DNA from: Chryseobacterium indoltheticum
GTDB taxonomy: Bacteria; Bacteroidota; Bacteroidia; Flavobacteriales; Weeksellaceae
DNA length: 64,000 nucleotides
Assembly (NCBI RefSeq): GCF_003815915.1
Contig: NZ_CP033929.1
Span: forward strand, 992,001 to 1,056,000
Direction: 5' to 3'
The position numbers were made by a program, and so were the translations under genes. The notes beneath the pieces were generated by a model. The model saw only the letters and a list, made by a program, of their open reading frames with translations. It had not been told where the DNA came from and ran no database searches. Below are positions 27,844 through 36,885 of this stretch, one piece after another; positions within the stretch are counted from its first letter, which is position 1; each line of letters opens with the position of its first letter.

Positions 27844-30800
27844 ATGGAAAATAACATCAAATTAACAGCAATTGTTCTGCCTCAGGGAAACACAGATTTT
27901 AATGAACAATACAGGACATTGACCCTCCGGGAGGGTCAAAAATTTTCTGTGGGCATTAAAGAATTTGAGGAGGAAAAGAAAAAAATATCAGATAAAATAG
28001 ATTTTCTCAACAAAGAAAAACAAAAAGTAGATTCTGATCTGGAGATAGAAACCAATGGTTATCTGGATGAAGCTAACAAGCGATATAAGGAAGGAGGAAA
28101 CTGGCTGAAAATGGAACGGCATAATGGAAAAGAAGTTACCCATGTTCAGGTCAGTCTTGATGAAAATATCCGAATTGCAAGGGAAAAAGCAGATAAAATA
28201 AAAAAGCAGAAAGATTCAGAAATCAAAAAACATCAGACTACTCTTGACGAGTTAGAGAAAACAGGTAAATCTATTGTGTGGGCCTGGCATCTCGTAAGAT
28301 CCAGAAGCAGTAAACCGAGCGGAAGAAACGAAAAATTAGAAGCCGGATCTGTGCAGTCTGATATTTCTCTAGGGAAGCATATTTATGGAGGAGGATTTGC
28401 GTGGATTGAGCCTTTTTGGGAAAAAGGAAAGCCTACCGGAAGTACTCAAAACGGGCTTTACGTACATACTGCTGTAGAAAATCCTAAAGTAAATATTGCA
28501 GAATGGTATGGCTTTGATGAGACAGATTCACCAAAAAAAATAAACCTGCCCGTTCGTCCGGGAAGTAAAGTACAGTTGCATATTTATACAGAAGGTATGT
28601 ACGGACAAAATATAGGGGTGGAATTGAAGGCGAATGGGGAAATTTTAAAAGCCAATGCTTACGAAAGAATTGAAATTGTCACAAAAAAAGGATCAGAACA
28701 TGATTCAAAAACAAAATATGAGGTCACGGAATCAGAAAATCTGTTTCGCGCTGAGGTAGATATTCATGATTATTCAGATAGCAGCAGCATAAAACCTCCG
28801 GCTGGTGCTGTCACAGGGATTTTGATTGATCCTATGGAGAATGATAAAGACCGGAAAACACAGAACATAGATAATGTTCAGAAAGCAGTTCTTACTTTGT
28901 ATATTGACCCGATCTGGTGTATGGGCAAAAAAGGTGTCATTAATATCCTTCCTACTGTTGTTTTTAATGAAAGAAGATTTGATTTAAGTAAATTTCCGCT
29001 TCAGGTACTCGCAAATTCAACTCCTACTATTACCATTCCCGAATCCGGAAACAAACCTGTTTTTGTAGATGAAATAGAAACAAATTTTGAAGCTTTTCAC
29101 CATTGTAGGTATGAAAAAATAAGTGCCAAATTTGAAGAAGATGGTCAGCAGAAGGAACTTGTTGTTTTTAGCAGTCAGGATGTTGGTAATGCAAAAGATA
29201 ATTTAATATTTCCTTTTGTCGTTGGGAATGATGAAGCTAAAAGAGAATTTGAGATTACCGTTGAAAATGCTAAAACCGATGAATGCTCATTTGATAATAC
29301 CAAAAATGATCATCATAATCACGTAATAAATACAAATGCGATAGAATCACGTATCATCAAAGGACAAGGTAAATATGGTTCCGAATGGCGTTTGGCTGAC
29401 GTTGATAAGTATCTTTCTGGAGGTGAAAAAAAAACAGAGTCTTCAGGTGACGAAAATGATGATTCAAAGGTTACGGCCAGTCATATTAGTAATAAATTTA
29501 CTTTTATTAATGGGATCTCAAAAATTTCTGCCCAAAAATCATTCAAGATTTTAGAAAAAAAGACTCCTTTTGAATTTAATAAGATCCCAGACCAGAAGAT
29601 TAAGATGAAAATAGGCTATGATTTCAGCTTTGGAGGAACAGTAAATCCTCTCGTTGGTCTGGCTTACACTTTCTGGCCATACAGTGATGCAACTGTTCAG
29701 AAATATCCTGTAAAAATTGATACTTGTGCTTACCAGAAAAACTTAGATTTGATGATTTATCCTGATACAAAATGGACGATTCAGCTGGGTTTTAATTATG
29801 ATAAAGAGAAATTTAATGAGATCAGAACGCAGTATCATGATAAATGGAAGTTACAAGGATTGGAGGCTGAAGAAGAAAAAAAGAGGCTTCAGGGTAAATT
29901 AGAGGGAACAGAAGAAAATCTCAAGAAATATGAAAAAGAAAAGAGGAAGGCAAACAAAAATGATAAAGGAGAATGGCAGGGAAAAATAGATCAGCAGAGA
30001 AAAAAACAAGTAAATTTAGGAGGTAGAATTAATGACCGGCAGGAAGTAATTGATCAATCTAAAAGAAAAAACAGCAGAGGAGGACAACTTTCAAATGCTT
30101 TTGATCTTATGGAACCCAAAAATGCTCTTGCAAGCGGTCTTGTTGACTGTGAATTGGGGATTATTGCTGAGTTTGACCGGCCAAACGGAGCTTTGGATCT
30201 CACTTCCGGCTACAGTGAGATTGTAGATTTCATTAAAAAAATTGCTGATATTAAAGATAAAATAAACAGTATCATTGATGGCAAGGATGGAGATGCAAAG
30301 AAGAAAAGCCCAAGTGAGCAAAATGAAAAAATAAAGAAACGTAAAGAGAAAATAACAAAGAAAGCTAATTCTAAAAAATCGAATTGGAATTTTGAGTTTA
30401 TACCTCCAAGCATTGCTCTGTCAGTAGGATGGTACGCAGAGAGACCAAAAGATATTGATAAAGCTGTAATGGGAACGATGATAGAAGGCATTATTGACTT
30501 TGATCCTTTTTTTGGCTTTGAAATAAAATACGATTTATTCCAGTTGTTATATAGAACCCATCCGGCTGTTGCAGCAATTGCTTTCGTTTTAGACTCTTTA
30601 GATACTATTGCGGGGGATAATTTCGATATAAATTTAGATCTTATTGTCACAACAAAAGCTTTTGGAACTTTGAAAGGTACTCTTAATACAGCCGAAGGTA
30701 GCAAATATAAAGACAGATTAAAAAACGACGAAGATGATTCTCCTGCAAAAGTAGGGTTCTCGGTAAATATATCTATTGTTGGCGAAATGAGAGTTAAAGG

Positions 30801-31116
30801 AAAACCATCACTACTTGCTTTTACAAAATATACAGGCTATGCCCATGTTTCTGCCTCAGTTGAAAGCGGAGTTTCTATGGAGTTTGTTACAAAAATAGAC
30901 GGAGATTTAAAATTACTTCATGTAGAACCGGAAATAAAGTTTGAAGGTTTGATTTTAAAATACTCTTTAGATGCAGGCATTGCGTATGATGAAGAAGACA
31001 AAGAGATTAATGAATCCACTGGAGTGCATTTCAACTCTGCAGGAGACATTATTGTTTTGGATGCTTATGAATGGGAGATAAAAAATTGGAGAATACCTAT
31101 ATTAAAATTTTCTTAA
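27844..31116 (+). CDS. Large unrecognised protein of the T6SS island, candidate cargo
   Basis: 1090 residues and no signal peptide. Visible parts are an N-terminal beta region, coiled coils around residues 38-62 and 108-140, and a beta-rich middle (LHIYTEGMYGQNIGVELKANG; VLTLYIDPIW). A second, strongly charged coiled coil lies around 655-735, followed by a Lys-rich linker and a C-terminal 230-residue region rich in beta strands (SIALSVGWYAERPKDID, DPFFGFEIKYDLFQLL). I recognise no enzymatic motif. It lies 9 nt after the PAAR-like gene and 1 nt before a lipoprotein gene. The arrangement suggests an effector and its immunity protein, but the protein could also be a structural carrier. Confidence -1.
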   Translation: MENNIKLTAIVLPQGNTDFNEQYRTLTLREGQKFSVGIKEFEEEKKKISDKIDFLNKEKQKVDSDLEIETNGYLDEANKRYKEGGNWLKMERHNGKEVTHVQVSLDENIRIAREKADKIKKQKDSEIKKHQTTLDELEKTGKSIVWAWHLVRSRSSKPSGRNEKLEAGSVQSDISLGKHIYGGGFAWIEPFWEKGKPTGSTQNGLYVHTAVENPKVNIAEWYGFDETDSPKKINLPVRPGSKVQLHIYTEGMYGQNIGVELKANGEILKANAYERIEIVTKKGSEHDSKTKYEVTESENLFRAEVDIHDYSDSSSIKPPAGAVTGILIDPMENDKDRKTQNIDNVQKAVLTLYIDPIWCMGKKGVINILPTVVFNERRFDLSKFPLQVLANSTPTITIPESGNKPVFVDEIETNFEAFHHCRYEKISAKFEEDGQQKELVVFSSQDVGNAKDNLIFPFVVGNDEAKREFEITVENAKTDECSFDNTKNDHHNHVINTNAIESRIIKGQGKYGSEWRLADVDKYLSGGEKKTESSGDENDDSKVTASHISNKFTFINGISKISAQKSFKILEKKTPFEFNKIPDQKIKMKIGYDFSFGGTVNPLVGLAYTFWPYSDATVQKYPVKIDTCAYQKNLDLMIYPDTKWTIQLGFNYDKEKFNEIRTQYHDKWKLQGLEAEEEKKRLQGKLEGTEENLKKYEKEKRKANKNDKGEWQGKIDQQRKKQVNLGGRINDRQEVIDQSKRKNSRGGQLSNAFDLMEPKNALASGLVDCELGIIAEFDRPNGALDLTSGYSEIVDFIKKIADIKDKINSIIDGKDGDAKKKSPSEQNEKIKKRKEKITKKANSKKSNWNFEFIPPSIALSVGWYAERPKDIDKAVMGTMIEGIIDFDPFFGFEIKYDLFQLLYRTHPAVAAIAFVLDSLDTIAGDNFDINLDLIVTTKAFGTLKGTLNTAEGSKYKDRLKNDEDDSPAKVGFSVNISIVGEMRVKGKPSLLAFTKYTGYAHVSASVESGVSMEFVTKIDGDLKLLHVEPEIKFEGLILKYSLDAGIAYDEEDKEINESTGVHFNSAGDIIVLDAYEWEIKNWRIPILKFS

Positions 31117-31117
31117 A

Positions 31118-32086
31118 ATGAAAAATATAATTTGCTGCTTTGCATTGATCATGTCAACATTAGGATGCAGCCAGAATAATAAAAACGAAAAAATGAACAG
31201 TATTAAAGAAAAAGTTAATAAACTTGAAAAATACAATAACGAACCGGTCTATCAGCTGAGAATTAATACTCCCAATTCTTTTACCGTATTCATCAATGGA
31301 ATCCCTGTGGCGAATAAATACGTCAATTATTTAAACAGTTATTTGTCAGAAATTAATTCTTGTATCCCTCAAAAAGGAGAGCAGACTATTGAAATTCAGA
31401 TCCATCCTAAATATTTAAACTCTTCTAAGCAAAATGAAAATTTAGAGAATGATATCAATTTTGAGTTAAAAATTGAAGAAACCTCCTGGAAAGACGGAAG
31501 CCTGACTCCCCCAAAGGTTGTTTATCAATATAATTTACCGGAAGGTGATTATACAAATAAAAAAGTGTTTATTCATAAAGCAAAATTTCAGGCAAGCCCG
31601 CCCTACAAATTAATTGATTGGAGAGAAGGGAAATCTTTCAATATAAAAGATAGTGTTGCTTTGAAAAAAAATCTGCTGAAAGCCTATGAAAATTTGAAAT
31701 CCAATTTCGAAAACCAACATGGAGAAGCGTATATGGATCTTTTAGGAGATGGGTTGTTTAATTTATATCAATCAAGTTATCTGGATAAAGAGGAAGTACA
31801 GAAACATATTAACCATAGAATTTCATTTATAAATGAAAAGCCGAGAAAGTTATCTGAAATTGAAAACTATAACCTAGAAATATTCGGAGACGGAAAATTG
31901 GCCTCATTAATTCGTATTGACGGTTTTAATAAAAATGAAGGGGTTATAAGAAGGTATTACAACAAAGGAAATCAAAAAATGGTTCAGGTTGATGATATTA
32001 TATTCTATATTCCAAAAAATTCGGTAAAAGAAAATGATCTGCAGGTAATTTGGCACAGGAATATTGTAAAGGGCGCAAATCCGTAA
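31118..32086 (+). CDS. Lipoprotein, candidate immunity protein to the 1090-residue protein
   Basis: 322 residues. The signal is MKNIICCFALIMSTLG followed by the lipobox Cys, so it is likely anchored in the inner or outer membrane facing the periplasm. The body has a beta-rich start (VYQLRINTPNSFTVFINGIPVAN) and a helical second half, and matches no family I know. It starts 1 nt after the stop of the large gene, indicating translational coupling. A decayed partial copy lies at 32931-33215. Duplication and decay fit an immunity gene, but function is unproven. Confidence -1.
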   Translation: MKNIICCFALIMSTLGCSQNNKNEKMNSIKEKVNKLEKYNNEPVYQLRINTPNSFTVFINGIPVANKYVNYLNSYLSEINSCIPQKGEQTIEIQIHPKYLNSSKQNENLENDINFELKIEETSWKDGSLTPPKVVYQYNLPEGDYTNKKVFIHKAKFQASPPYKLIDWREGKSFNIKDSVALKKNLLKAYENLKSNFENQHGEAYMDLLGDGLFNLYQSSYLDKEEVQKHINHRISFINEKPRKLSEIENYNLEIFGDGKLASLIRIDGFNKNEGVIRRYYNKGNQKMVQVDDIIFYIPKNSVKENDLQVIWHRNIVKGANP

Positions 32087-32120
32087 TTTTAAGGCTTGTT
32101 TTTATTTATTTTTCAAATAT

Positions 32121-32537
32121 ATGGATAATCATACTACTCAAAGAGGATGCTCGTCTGTTGCTGTTTTAATTGTTGCAATTGCATTATTAATCGGGAACGT
32201 TTTGTTCCATACACAGGAAAGTTATCTTATCAATTATCTGGGGCAATCCCGTGAAGGAAATATTGTAGCTTTAGATAGCACTCATACAGGATATGGCAAA
32301 TATAGATTTGAATATACGATAAAGCTTCCCAACGCTGAATCTGTAAAAATCACAGAAGGTAATTTTAAAAAAAAAACGCACGAACTCGGGCAGCACGTTG
32401 AAGTGAAAGTTTATAAAGGTAAGTCAGAATTTCAGATTCAGGCACCCAATATTTACATTACTCTTTTTTTAGCAGGTCTTTTAGCATTCTTTATTAAAGC
32501 CTATTTTGCTTTAAAAAAAACCGATAGCATTGAATGA
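32121..32537 (+). CDS. Small membrane protein, DUF3592-like
   Basis: 138 residues with a membrane helix at about 12-28 (VAVLIVAIALLIGNVLF), a beta-rich middle (GNIVALDSTHTGYGKYRFEYTIKLPNAESV) and a second helix near 110-128 (IYITLFLAGLLAFFIKAY). The layout of two helices around a small beta domain is that of DUF3592 proteins. It precedes a gene of the same layout by 16 nt. It belongs to the 3' tail of the T6SS island and may be an immunity or accessory membrane protein. Confidence -1.
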   Translation: MDNHTTQRGCSSVAVLIVAIALLIGNVLFHTQESYLINYLGQSREGNIVALDSTHTGYGKYRFEYTIKLPNAESVKITEGNFKKKTHELGQHVEVKVYKGKSEFQIQAPNIYITLFLAGLLAFFIKAYFALKKTDSIE

Positions 32538-32553
32538 AATTAAAAAGTAATAA

Positions 32554-32940
32554 ATGAGCGTAACCAAATTTTTTGGAATTATATTATTAACAATAGGAGT
32601 TTATCTAATGTTCAATTTATACAAATCTTCTTTACCTATGATCTATGGAAGCAAGGTAAAAGCAAAGGTCATTGGGACTGAAAGTGTAAAGAGTAAGAGA
32701 TTTACCTATTTGTATTATCCTGTTATTGAATTTATCTATAAAAATAAAGTGCGGAAAATTACGGATAAAAGTAGTGACGTTGATAAGAATACGCCCAATG
32801 TTGAACTTAACATTTATTATAGCGAAAAATATGGAATCAGTCGTGGCTTTTCTGCTGTCAACGTTATTTTTTCAATTATAGCATTGGCTTTTATATTTTT
32901 TGGTTTTGTTGTTTTATTCAAATCAAAACAAAAAATATAA
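32554..32940 (+). CDS. Small membrane protein, DUF3592 family
   Basis: 128 residues with helices at about 5-22 (FFGIILLTIGVYLMFNLY) and 100-120 (NVIFSIIALAFIFFGFVVLF) around a beta domain (KAKVIGTESV, YYPVIEFIYKNKVRKI). The last 10 bases, including the stop codon, belong to a 23-bp stretch (32931-32953) identical to the 5' end of the lipoprotein gene (31121-31143). The C-terminal residues QKI and the stop therefore come from a recombination joint. The protein may once have had another C-terminus. A decayed partial copy lies at 33216-33321. Confidence -1.
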   Translation: MSVTKFFGIILLTIGVYLMFNLYKSSLPMIYGSKVKAKVIGTESVKSKRFTYLYYPVIEFIYKNKVRKITDKSSDVDKNTPNVELNIYYSEKYGISRGFSAVNVIFSIIALAFIFFGFVVLFKSKQKI

Positions 32941-33215
32941 TTTGCTGCTTTGCGAACCGGTTTGTCAACTGAGAATTAATACTCCAAATTCTTTTATCGT
33001 ATTAATCAATGGAATCCTGTGGCGAATAAATACGTCAATTATTTAAACAGTTATTTGTCAGAAATTAAGTCTTTATTGAAAGACGGAAGTCTGACTCCCA
33101 AAAGGTTGTATAATTTAACGAAAGATGATTATACCATTAAAAAGTGTTTATCCATAAAGCAAAGTTTCAGGCAAGCCCGCCTTACAAATTAATTGACTGG
33201 AGGGAAGGGAAATCT
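32931..33215 (+). pseudogene. Decayed copy of the 31118-32086 lipoprotein gene
   Basis: The stretch opens with 23 bases identical to 31121-31143, then jumps about 85 bases to GAACCGGTTTGTCAACTGAG (parent GAACCGGTCTATCAGCTGAG). It follows the parent through AATTCTTTTATCGTATTAATC and CGTCAATTATTTAAACAG, then skips a second block and resumes at AAAGACGGAAGTCTGACTCC. A one-base loss in GGAATCCTGTGG (parent GGAATCCCTGTGG) shifts the frame, and several more indels follow. No open frame remains. Confidence -1.
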
Positions 33216-33321
33216 ATTATTAATAATAGGAGTTTATCTAATGTTTAGTATTTATAAATCTTCTTTATCTATGATTTACGAAACCAAGGTAAAAACCAAG
33301 GTCATTTGGGCTGACAGTTAG
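33216..33321 (+). pseudogene. Decayed copy of the 32554-32940 DUF3592 gene
   Basis: ATAGGAGTTTATCTAATGTT and ATAAATCTTCTTTATCTATG match the parent (TTATCTAATGTTCAATTTAT, ACAAATCTTCTTTACCTATG), continuing to AAGGTCATTTGGGCTGACAG before a stop. The match starts directly after the lipoprotein remnant breaks off. Only the first third of the parent gene is preserved. Confidence -1.
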
Positions 33322-33415
33322 TCTCTTAAACTTCAAAATACTGAATTCTCTTCCTTAAGTTGGGGATTTTTATAAAATATTTTTTTCAAACAATTTATAA
33401 AATCACTGCAATCGC

Positions 33416-33423
33416 TATTTTTG
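33416..33423 (+). promoter_or_regulatory. Promoter -7 element for the Na+/H+ antiporter gene
   Basis: TATTTTTG fits the TAnnTTTG consensus of Flavobacteriia and lies 24 bp before the ATG at 33447. A -33 element is not clear. Confidence -1.
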
Positions 33424-33446
33424 TATCTTAAAACACAAATAATATA

Positions 33447-35030
33447 ATGCACAGTCTTTTACCTTTTCTGTTAGCAATGGTTGCAGTGATCGTTGTTTTA
33501 AACATGTTTGCTGCCAAACTCAAAATTGCTTATCCTATTTTATTGGTTGTTGGAGGTTTGATTATCAGTTTCATTCCGGGATTACCTGTCATAAGAATAG
33601 ATCCGGATCTTATCTTTTTCATATTTCTTCCTCCGTTATTATGTGATGCAGCCTGGAATATTTCTTTTAAAGAAATGAAGAAATGGTGGCGTATTATCGG
33701 TAGCTTTGCTTTTCTGGTCGTATTTTTTACCGCTTTATCTGTGGCTTTAATTACCAACTATTTTATCCCGGGATTTACTATTGCTTTAGGCTTTTTACTT
33801 GGCGGAATCGTTTCTCCACCAGATGCAGTCAGTACAGGTGCGATTACTAAATTTGTCAAAATTCCAAAATCTACCTCAACCATTCTTGAAGGTGAAAGTT
33901 TGCTTAATGATGCCTCATCATTGATTATTTTTCGATTCGCTTTGGTAGCAGTTGGTACAGGTCAGTTCATTTGGATGGATGCAACGATGAGTTTCTTTTG
34001 GATGGTCATTGGCGGCGTTGGTATTGGTTTGCTTTTGGGATGGCTTTTTGTAAAGGCTCACAAACTTCTTCCGACCGATGCACCTTCTGATATTGCATTA
34101 ACGATCATTGAACCTTATTTGATGTACTGGATTGCAGAGCAGTTTCACAGTTCGGGAGTTTTAGCGGTCGTTGCCGGTGGACTTTTTATGTCGGCAAGAC
34201 GATTAAAGTTTTTGAACAGCACAAGCCGGATTCACGCATACAGTGTTTGGGAAAGTCTTATTTTTATTCTGAATGGAGTTGTTTTTCTAATTATTGGATT
34301 AGAGCTTCCGGAAATTGTAGATGGACTGAAGGAAGATCAAATTCCACTGGAAACAGCTATTGGTTACGGTATTTTGGTAACAGGAATTCTCATCGCTGCA
34401 AGGATGATAAGTTCTTATGCTGCATTAATTTCTACGATGATTTTTCGCCCAAGTGTACAGCCTCATGCCTCTTCCAGAACACGCCGTTGGATGATGCCGC
34501 TTTTATTGGGCTGGACAGGGATGCGAGGTGTAGTTTCGCTCGCTGCAGCGTTGGCAATTCCGGTAACTTTAGATAATGGCGAAGCTTTTCCACATAGAAA
34601 TTTAATTCTCTTTATTACGTTTGTTGTCATTCTCCTTACGCTTTTAGTGCAAGGCCTGACGCTTCCTTATTTTATAAAGCGTACCCGGTTTTTTGATGAT
34701 GTTTTTAAAGAAGAATCTGAAGAATTAACGAAAGAGAAATTAAAGAAAGATCTGAAACAACATGTTTATCAATTTCTTAAAACCAAATACGAAAATGAAT
34801 TGAAAGATCATGCAGGTTTAGAGATTTTTCTTAGACATTGGGAAGAACGTGCGAAAGCTGCCGACGACAGTTGGATGAATGAGAAAACAAAACTTATTTT
34901 TATAGAAATGCTCGAAACTCAGCGTGAATATCTTTCCGAGCTTAATAAAGATCCGAAAATTAATGAAGAAATAATCCGTCAGCAATTATTTCAAATCGAT
35001 CTTGAAGAAGAACGCTTGAAGATGATTTAA
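33447..35030 (+). CDS. Na+/H+ antiporter, CPA1 (NhaP/NHE) family
   Basis: 527 residues with about twelve membrane segments over residues 1-410, then a charged cytoplasmic tail of about 115 residues. Family motifs are present: GGIVSPPDAVSTGAI with the ion-binding PD pair, LEGESLLNDASSLIIFRFA, and GWTGMRGVVSLAAALAIP. It exchanges Na+ (or K+) for protons across the inner membrane. The gene has its own promoter-like element and no co-directional partner. The 21-bp array 2 follows its stop. Confidence -1.
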   Translation: MHSLLPFLLAMVAVIVVLNMFAAKLKIAYPILLVVGGLIISFIPGLPVIRIDPDLIFFIFLPPLLCDAAWNISFKEMKKWWRIIGSFAFLVVFFTALSVALITNYFIPGFTIALGFLLGGIVSPPDAVSTGAITKFVKIPKSTSTILEGESLLNDASSLIIFRFALVAVGTGQFIWMDATMSFFWMVIGGVGIGLLLGWLFVKAHKLLPTDAPSDIALTIIEPYLMYWIAEQFHSSGVLAVVAGGLFMSARRLKFLNSTSRIHAYSVWESLIFILNGVVFLIIGLELPEIVDGLKEDQIPLETAIGYGILVTGILIAARMISSYAALISTMIFRPSVQPHASSRTRRWMMPLLLGWTGMRGVVSLAAALAIPVTLDNGEAFPHRNLILFITFVVILLTLLVQGLTLPYFIKRTRFFDDVFKEESEELTKEKLKKDLKQHVYQFLKTKYENELKDHAGLEIFLRHWEERAKAADDSWMNEKTKLIFIEMLETQREYLSELNKDPKINEEIIRQQLFQIDLEEERLKMI

Positions 35031-35059
35031 TTTTCGAGTAAAGATCATAATTAAATCAA

Positions 35060-35310
35060 TAAGTCACCTCCAAAACACAACAAGCCACCTTCAAATTAAA
35101 ACAAGGCTACTCCAAAATGCAACAAGCATACTCCAAATTAAAACAAGCATACTCCAAACTAAAACAAGGGTACTCCAAACTGCAACAAGCCTACCCCGAA
35201 CTGCAACAAGGGTACTATAAACTGCAACAAGAGGCATTTAATTACAGCAAGGCACAATCATAACACAACAAGGCACAATTTAATTAAAACAAGACACAAT
35301 TCAAATCCCC
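35060..35310. repeat. 21-bp-period tandem array (array 2)
   Basis: CAAG recurs at 35081, 35102, 35123, 35144, 35165, 35186, 35207 and 35228 (exactly 21 bp apart), then at 35248 (20), 35269 and 35290. Units resemble AACAAGCATACTCCAAATTA. On the plus strand one frame stays open for eight units and reads as heptads of the type QAYSKLK, QGYSKLQ, QAYPELQ. The unit just before that frame holds a TAA, and the only Met is internal (QGYSKMQ). The array sits between the 3' ends of the convergent antiporter and xylE genes. Confidence -1.
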
Positions 35311-35357
35311 GGTCCCTGAGCGTATCCGAAGAGAAGTTGCATATGTCGAAAAGAAAA

Positions 35358-35393
35358 ACAAAAAGGATCCCACATTCGGAATCCTTTTATTGT
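35358..35393 (-). terminator. Terminator after xylE
   Basis: AAAAGGATTCC pairs with GGATCCTTTTT on the minus strand and is followed by GTTTTT. It lies about 30 bp after the xylE stop. Confidence -1.
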
Positions 35394-35424
35394 AAATAAA
35401 TAATGTAAAATATAGCTGATAAAT

Positions 35425-36846
35425 CTATTTTTCCCAAACCTTTTCAATCTCCTCAAGAGATTTACCTTTGGTTTCAGGAACCCATTTCCATACAAAAAAT
35501 AAGGATAGAACGCTCATTACACCGTAAAATCCGTAGGTAAATGCGCCACTGAATTCCATCATAAAAGGATAAGTTGATGATATTAAATAATTCGCTGCCC
35601 ATTGTGCAGCAACAGCAATCGCAATCGCACTTCCTCTTATTTTATTAGGGAAAATCTCTGAAATTAAAACCCAGCAAATCGGTCCCCAAGACATCATAAA
35701 TGAAGCCGTGTAAACAATGATAAATACCAACGTAGCAATCCCAATGATTTGATAATAAGACAAAATCGCAATCGCAAACATTCCAATCGCCATCCCAACT
35801 GAACCTACGATCAATAATGGTTTTCTTCCCCATTTATCCACTGTGAAAATGGCAATGACGGTAAATACAACATTCACCAATCCCATCACAACGGTCTGTA
35901 ACATTGATGAATCCTTATGAACGCCCATACTTTCAAAAATTCTGGGAGCATAATATAATGCCACATTAATTCCCACAAACTGCTGGAAAACAGAAAGCAA
36001 AATTCCAATCACAATTACGGTTTTCCCGAAGGCAAAAATTTCACTTTTATGCTCGACGACCGTACTTTTAATTTCGGAGAAAATTTCTTTTCCACGAGCT
36101 TCCCCATTTATTTTGGTTAATATTTTAAGCGCTTCTGCATCTTTATTGATAAACGTCAGATAACGCGGAGTTTCAGGCACGAAAAACAATAGAATTCCGA
36201 ATAGGGCAGAAGGAATTGTCAATGATAAAAACATATACCGCCATCCGATCTCGTTGATCCATTCTACGGTTTGTCCACTTGCGATACCCCAGTTTACAAA
36301 GTAAACAACCAACATTCCGAAAATTATGGCAAACTGATTTAAAGAAACTAATTTTCCACGGATTTCCGCAGGTGCAATTTCACCAATGTACATCGGGCAG
36401 ACCGCTGAAGCGAGCCCTACACCAATTCCACCAATGATTCTATAAAAATTAAATGCCAGCAAAACACCCATTGAATGTTCACCATGTTTGAAGAATAAAA
36501 ATTCAGGATACGCTGCTCCCAATGCACTGATGAAGAACAAAAATGCAGAAAGCATCAATGATTTTTTTCTTCCCAGTTTTGTGGAAATCATTCCGGAAAT
36601 GGCACCACCGATAATACACCCGATTAATGCGCTCGAAATGGTCGCTCCGTGAGCCAGTGAACTCAATCCTAATGGAATAATCAGATATTCCTGAATCGAT
36701 TTTTCAGCTCCGGAAATTACTGCGGTATCGTACCCAAACAAAAGTCCTCCCAAAGTGGCGACCAACGTGAGTACGGTAACATACAGCATATTGATCTGCG
36801 CCTTTGTTCCTGAAGAATATTTAGGACCAGAATCTATTATTTGCAT
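35425..36846 (-). CDS. xylE: Sugar:proton symporter, XylE-like MFS transporter
   Basis: 473 residues with twelve membrane segments. Sugar-porter signatures are present: GGLLFGYDTAVISGAE in helix 1, LGRKKSLML after helix 2, VPETPRYL at the end of the N-half, WGRKPLLIVG in the C-half and PETKGKSLEEIE at the C-terminus. It imports D-xylose with a proton. Substrate is inferred from xylA and xylB directly upstream on the same strand. A 217-bp mosaic repeat region separates it from xylA, so it may be transcribed partly independently. Confidence -1.
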   Translation of the reverse strand: MQIIDSGPKYSSGTKAQINMLYVTVLTLVATLGGLLFGYDTAVISGAEKSIQEYLIIPLGLSSLAHGATISSALIGCIIGGAISGMISTKLGRKKSLMLSAFLFFISALGAAYPEFLFFKHGEHSMGVLLAFNFYRIIGGIGVGLASAVCPMYIGEIAPAEIRGKLVSLNQFAIIFGMLVVYFVNWGIASGQTVEWINEIGWRYMFLSLTIPSALFGILLFFVPETPRYLTFINKDAEALKILTKINGEARGKEIFSEIKSTVVEHKSEIFAFGKTVIVIGILLSVFQQFVGINVALYYAPRIFESMGVHKDSSMLQTVVMGLVNVVFTVIAIFTVDKWGRKPLLIVGSVGMAIGMFAIAILSYYQIIGIATLVFIIVYTASFMMSWGPICWVLISEIFPNKIRGSAIAIAVAAQWAANYLISSTYPFMMEFSGAFTYGFYGVMSVLSLFFVWKWVPETKGKSLEEIEKVWEK

Positions 36847-36885
36847 AGTTTGATTTAGTTTTAATTGTTAATTATTTTGGTTGTA

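Noticed and set aside
30210..30704. Minus-strand ORF of 164 codons inside the 1090-residue gene
   Set aside because: It is hydrophobic antisense of a Lys-rich coding stretch and there is no independent support.
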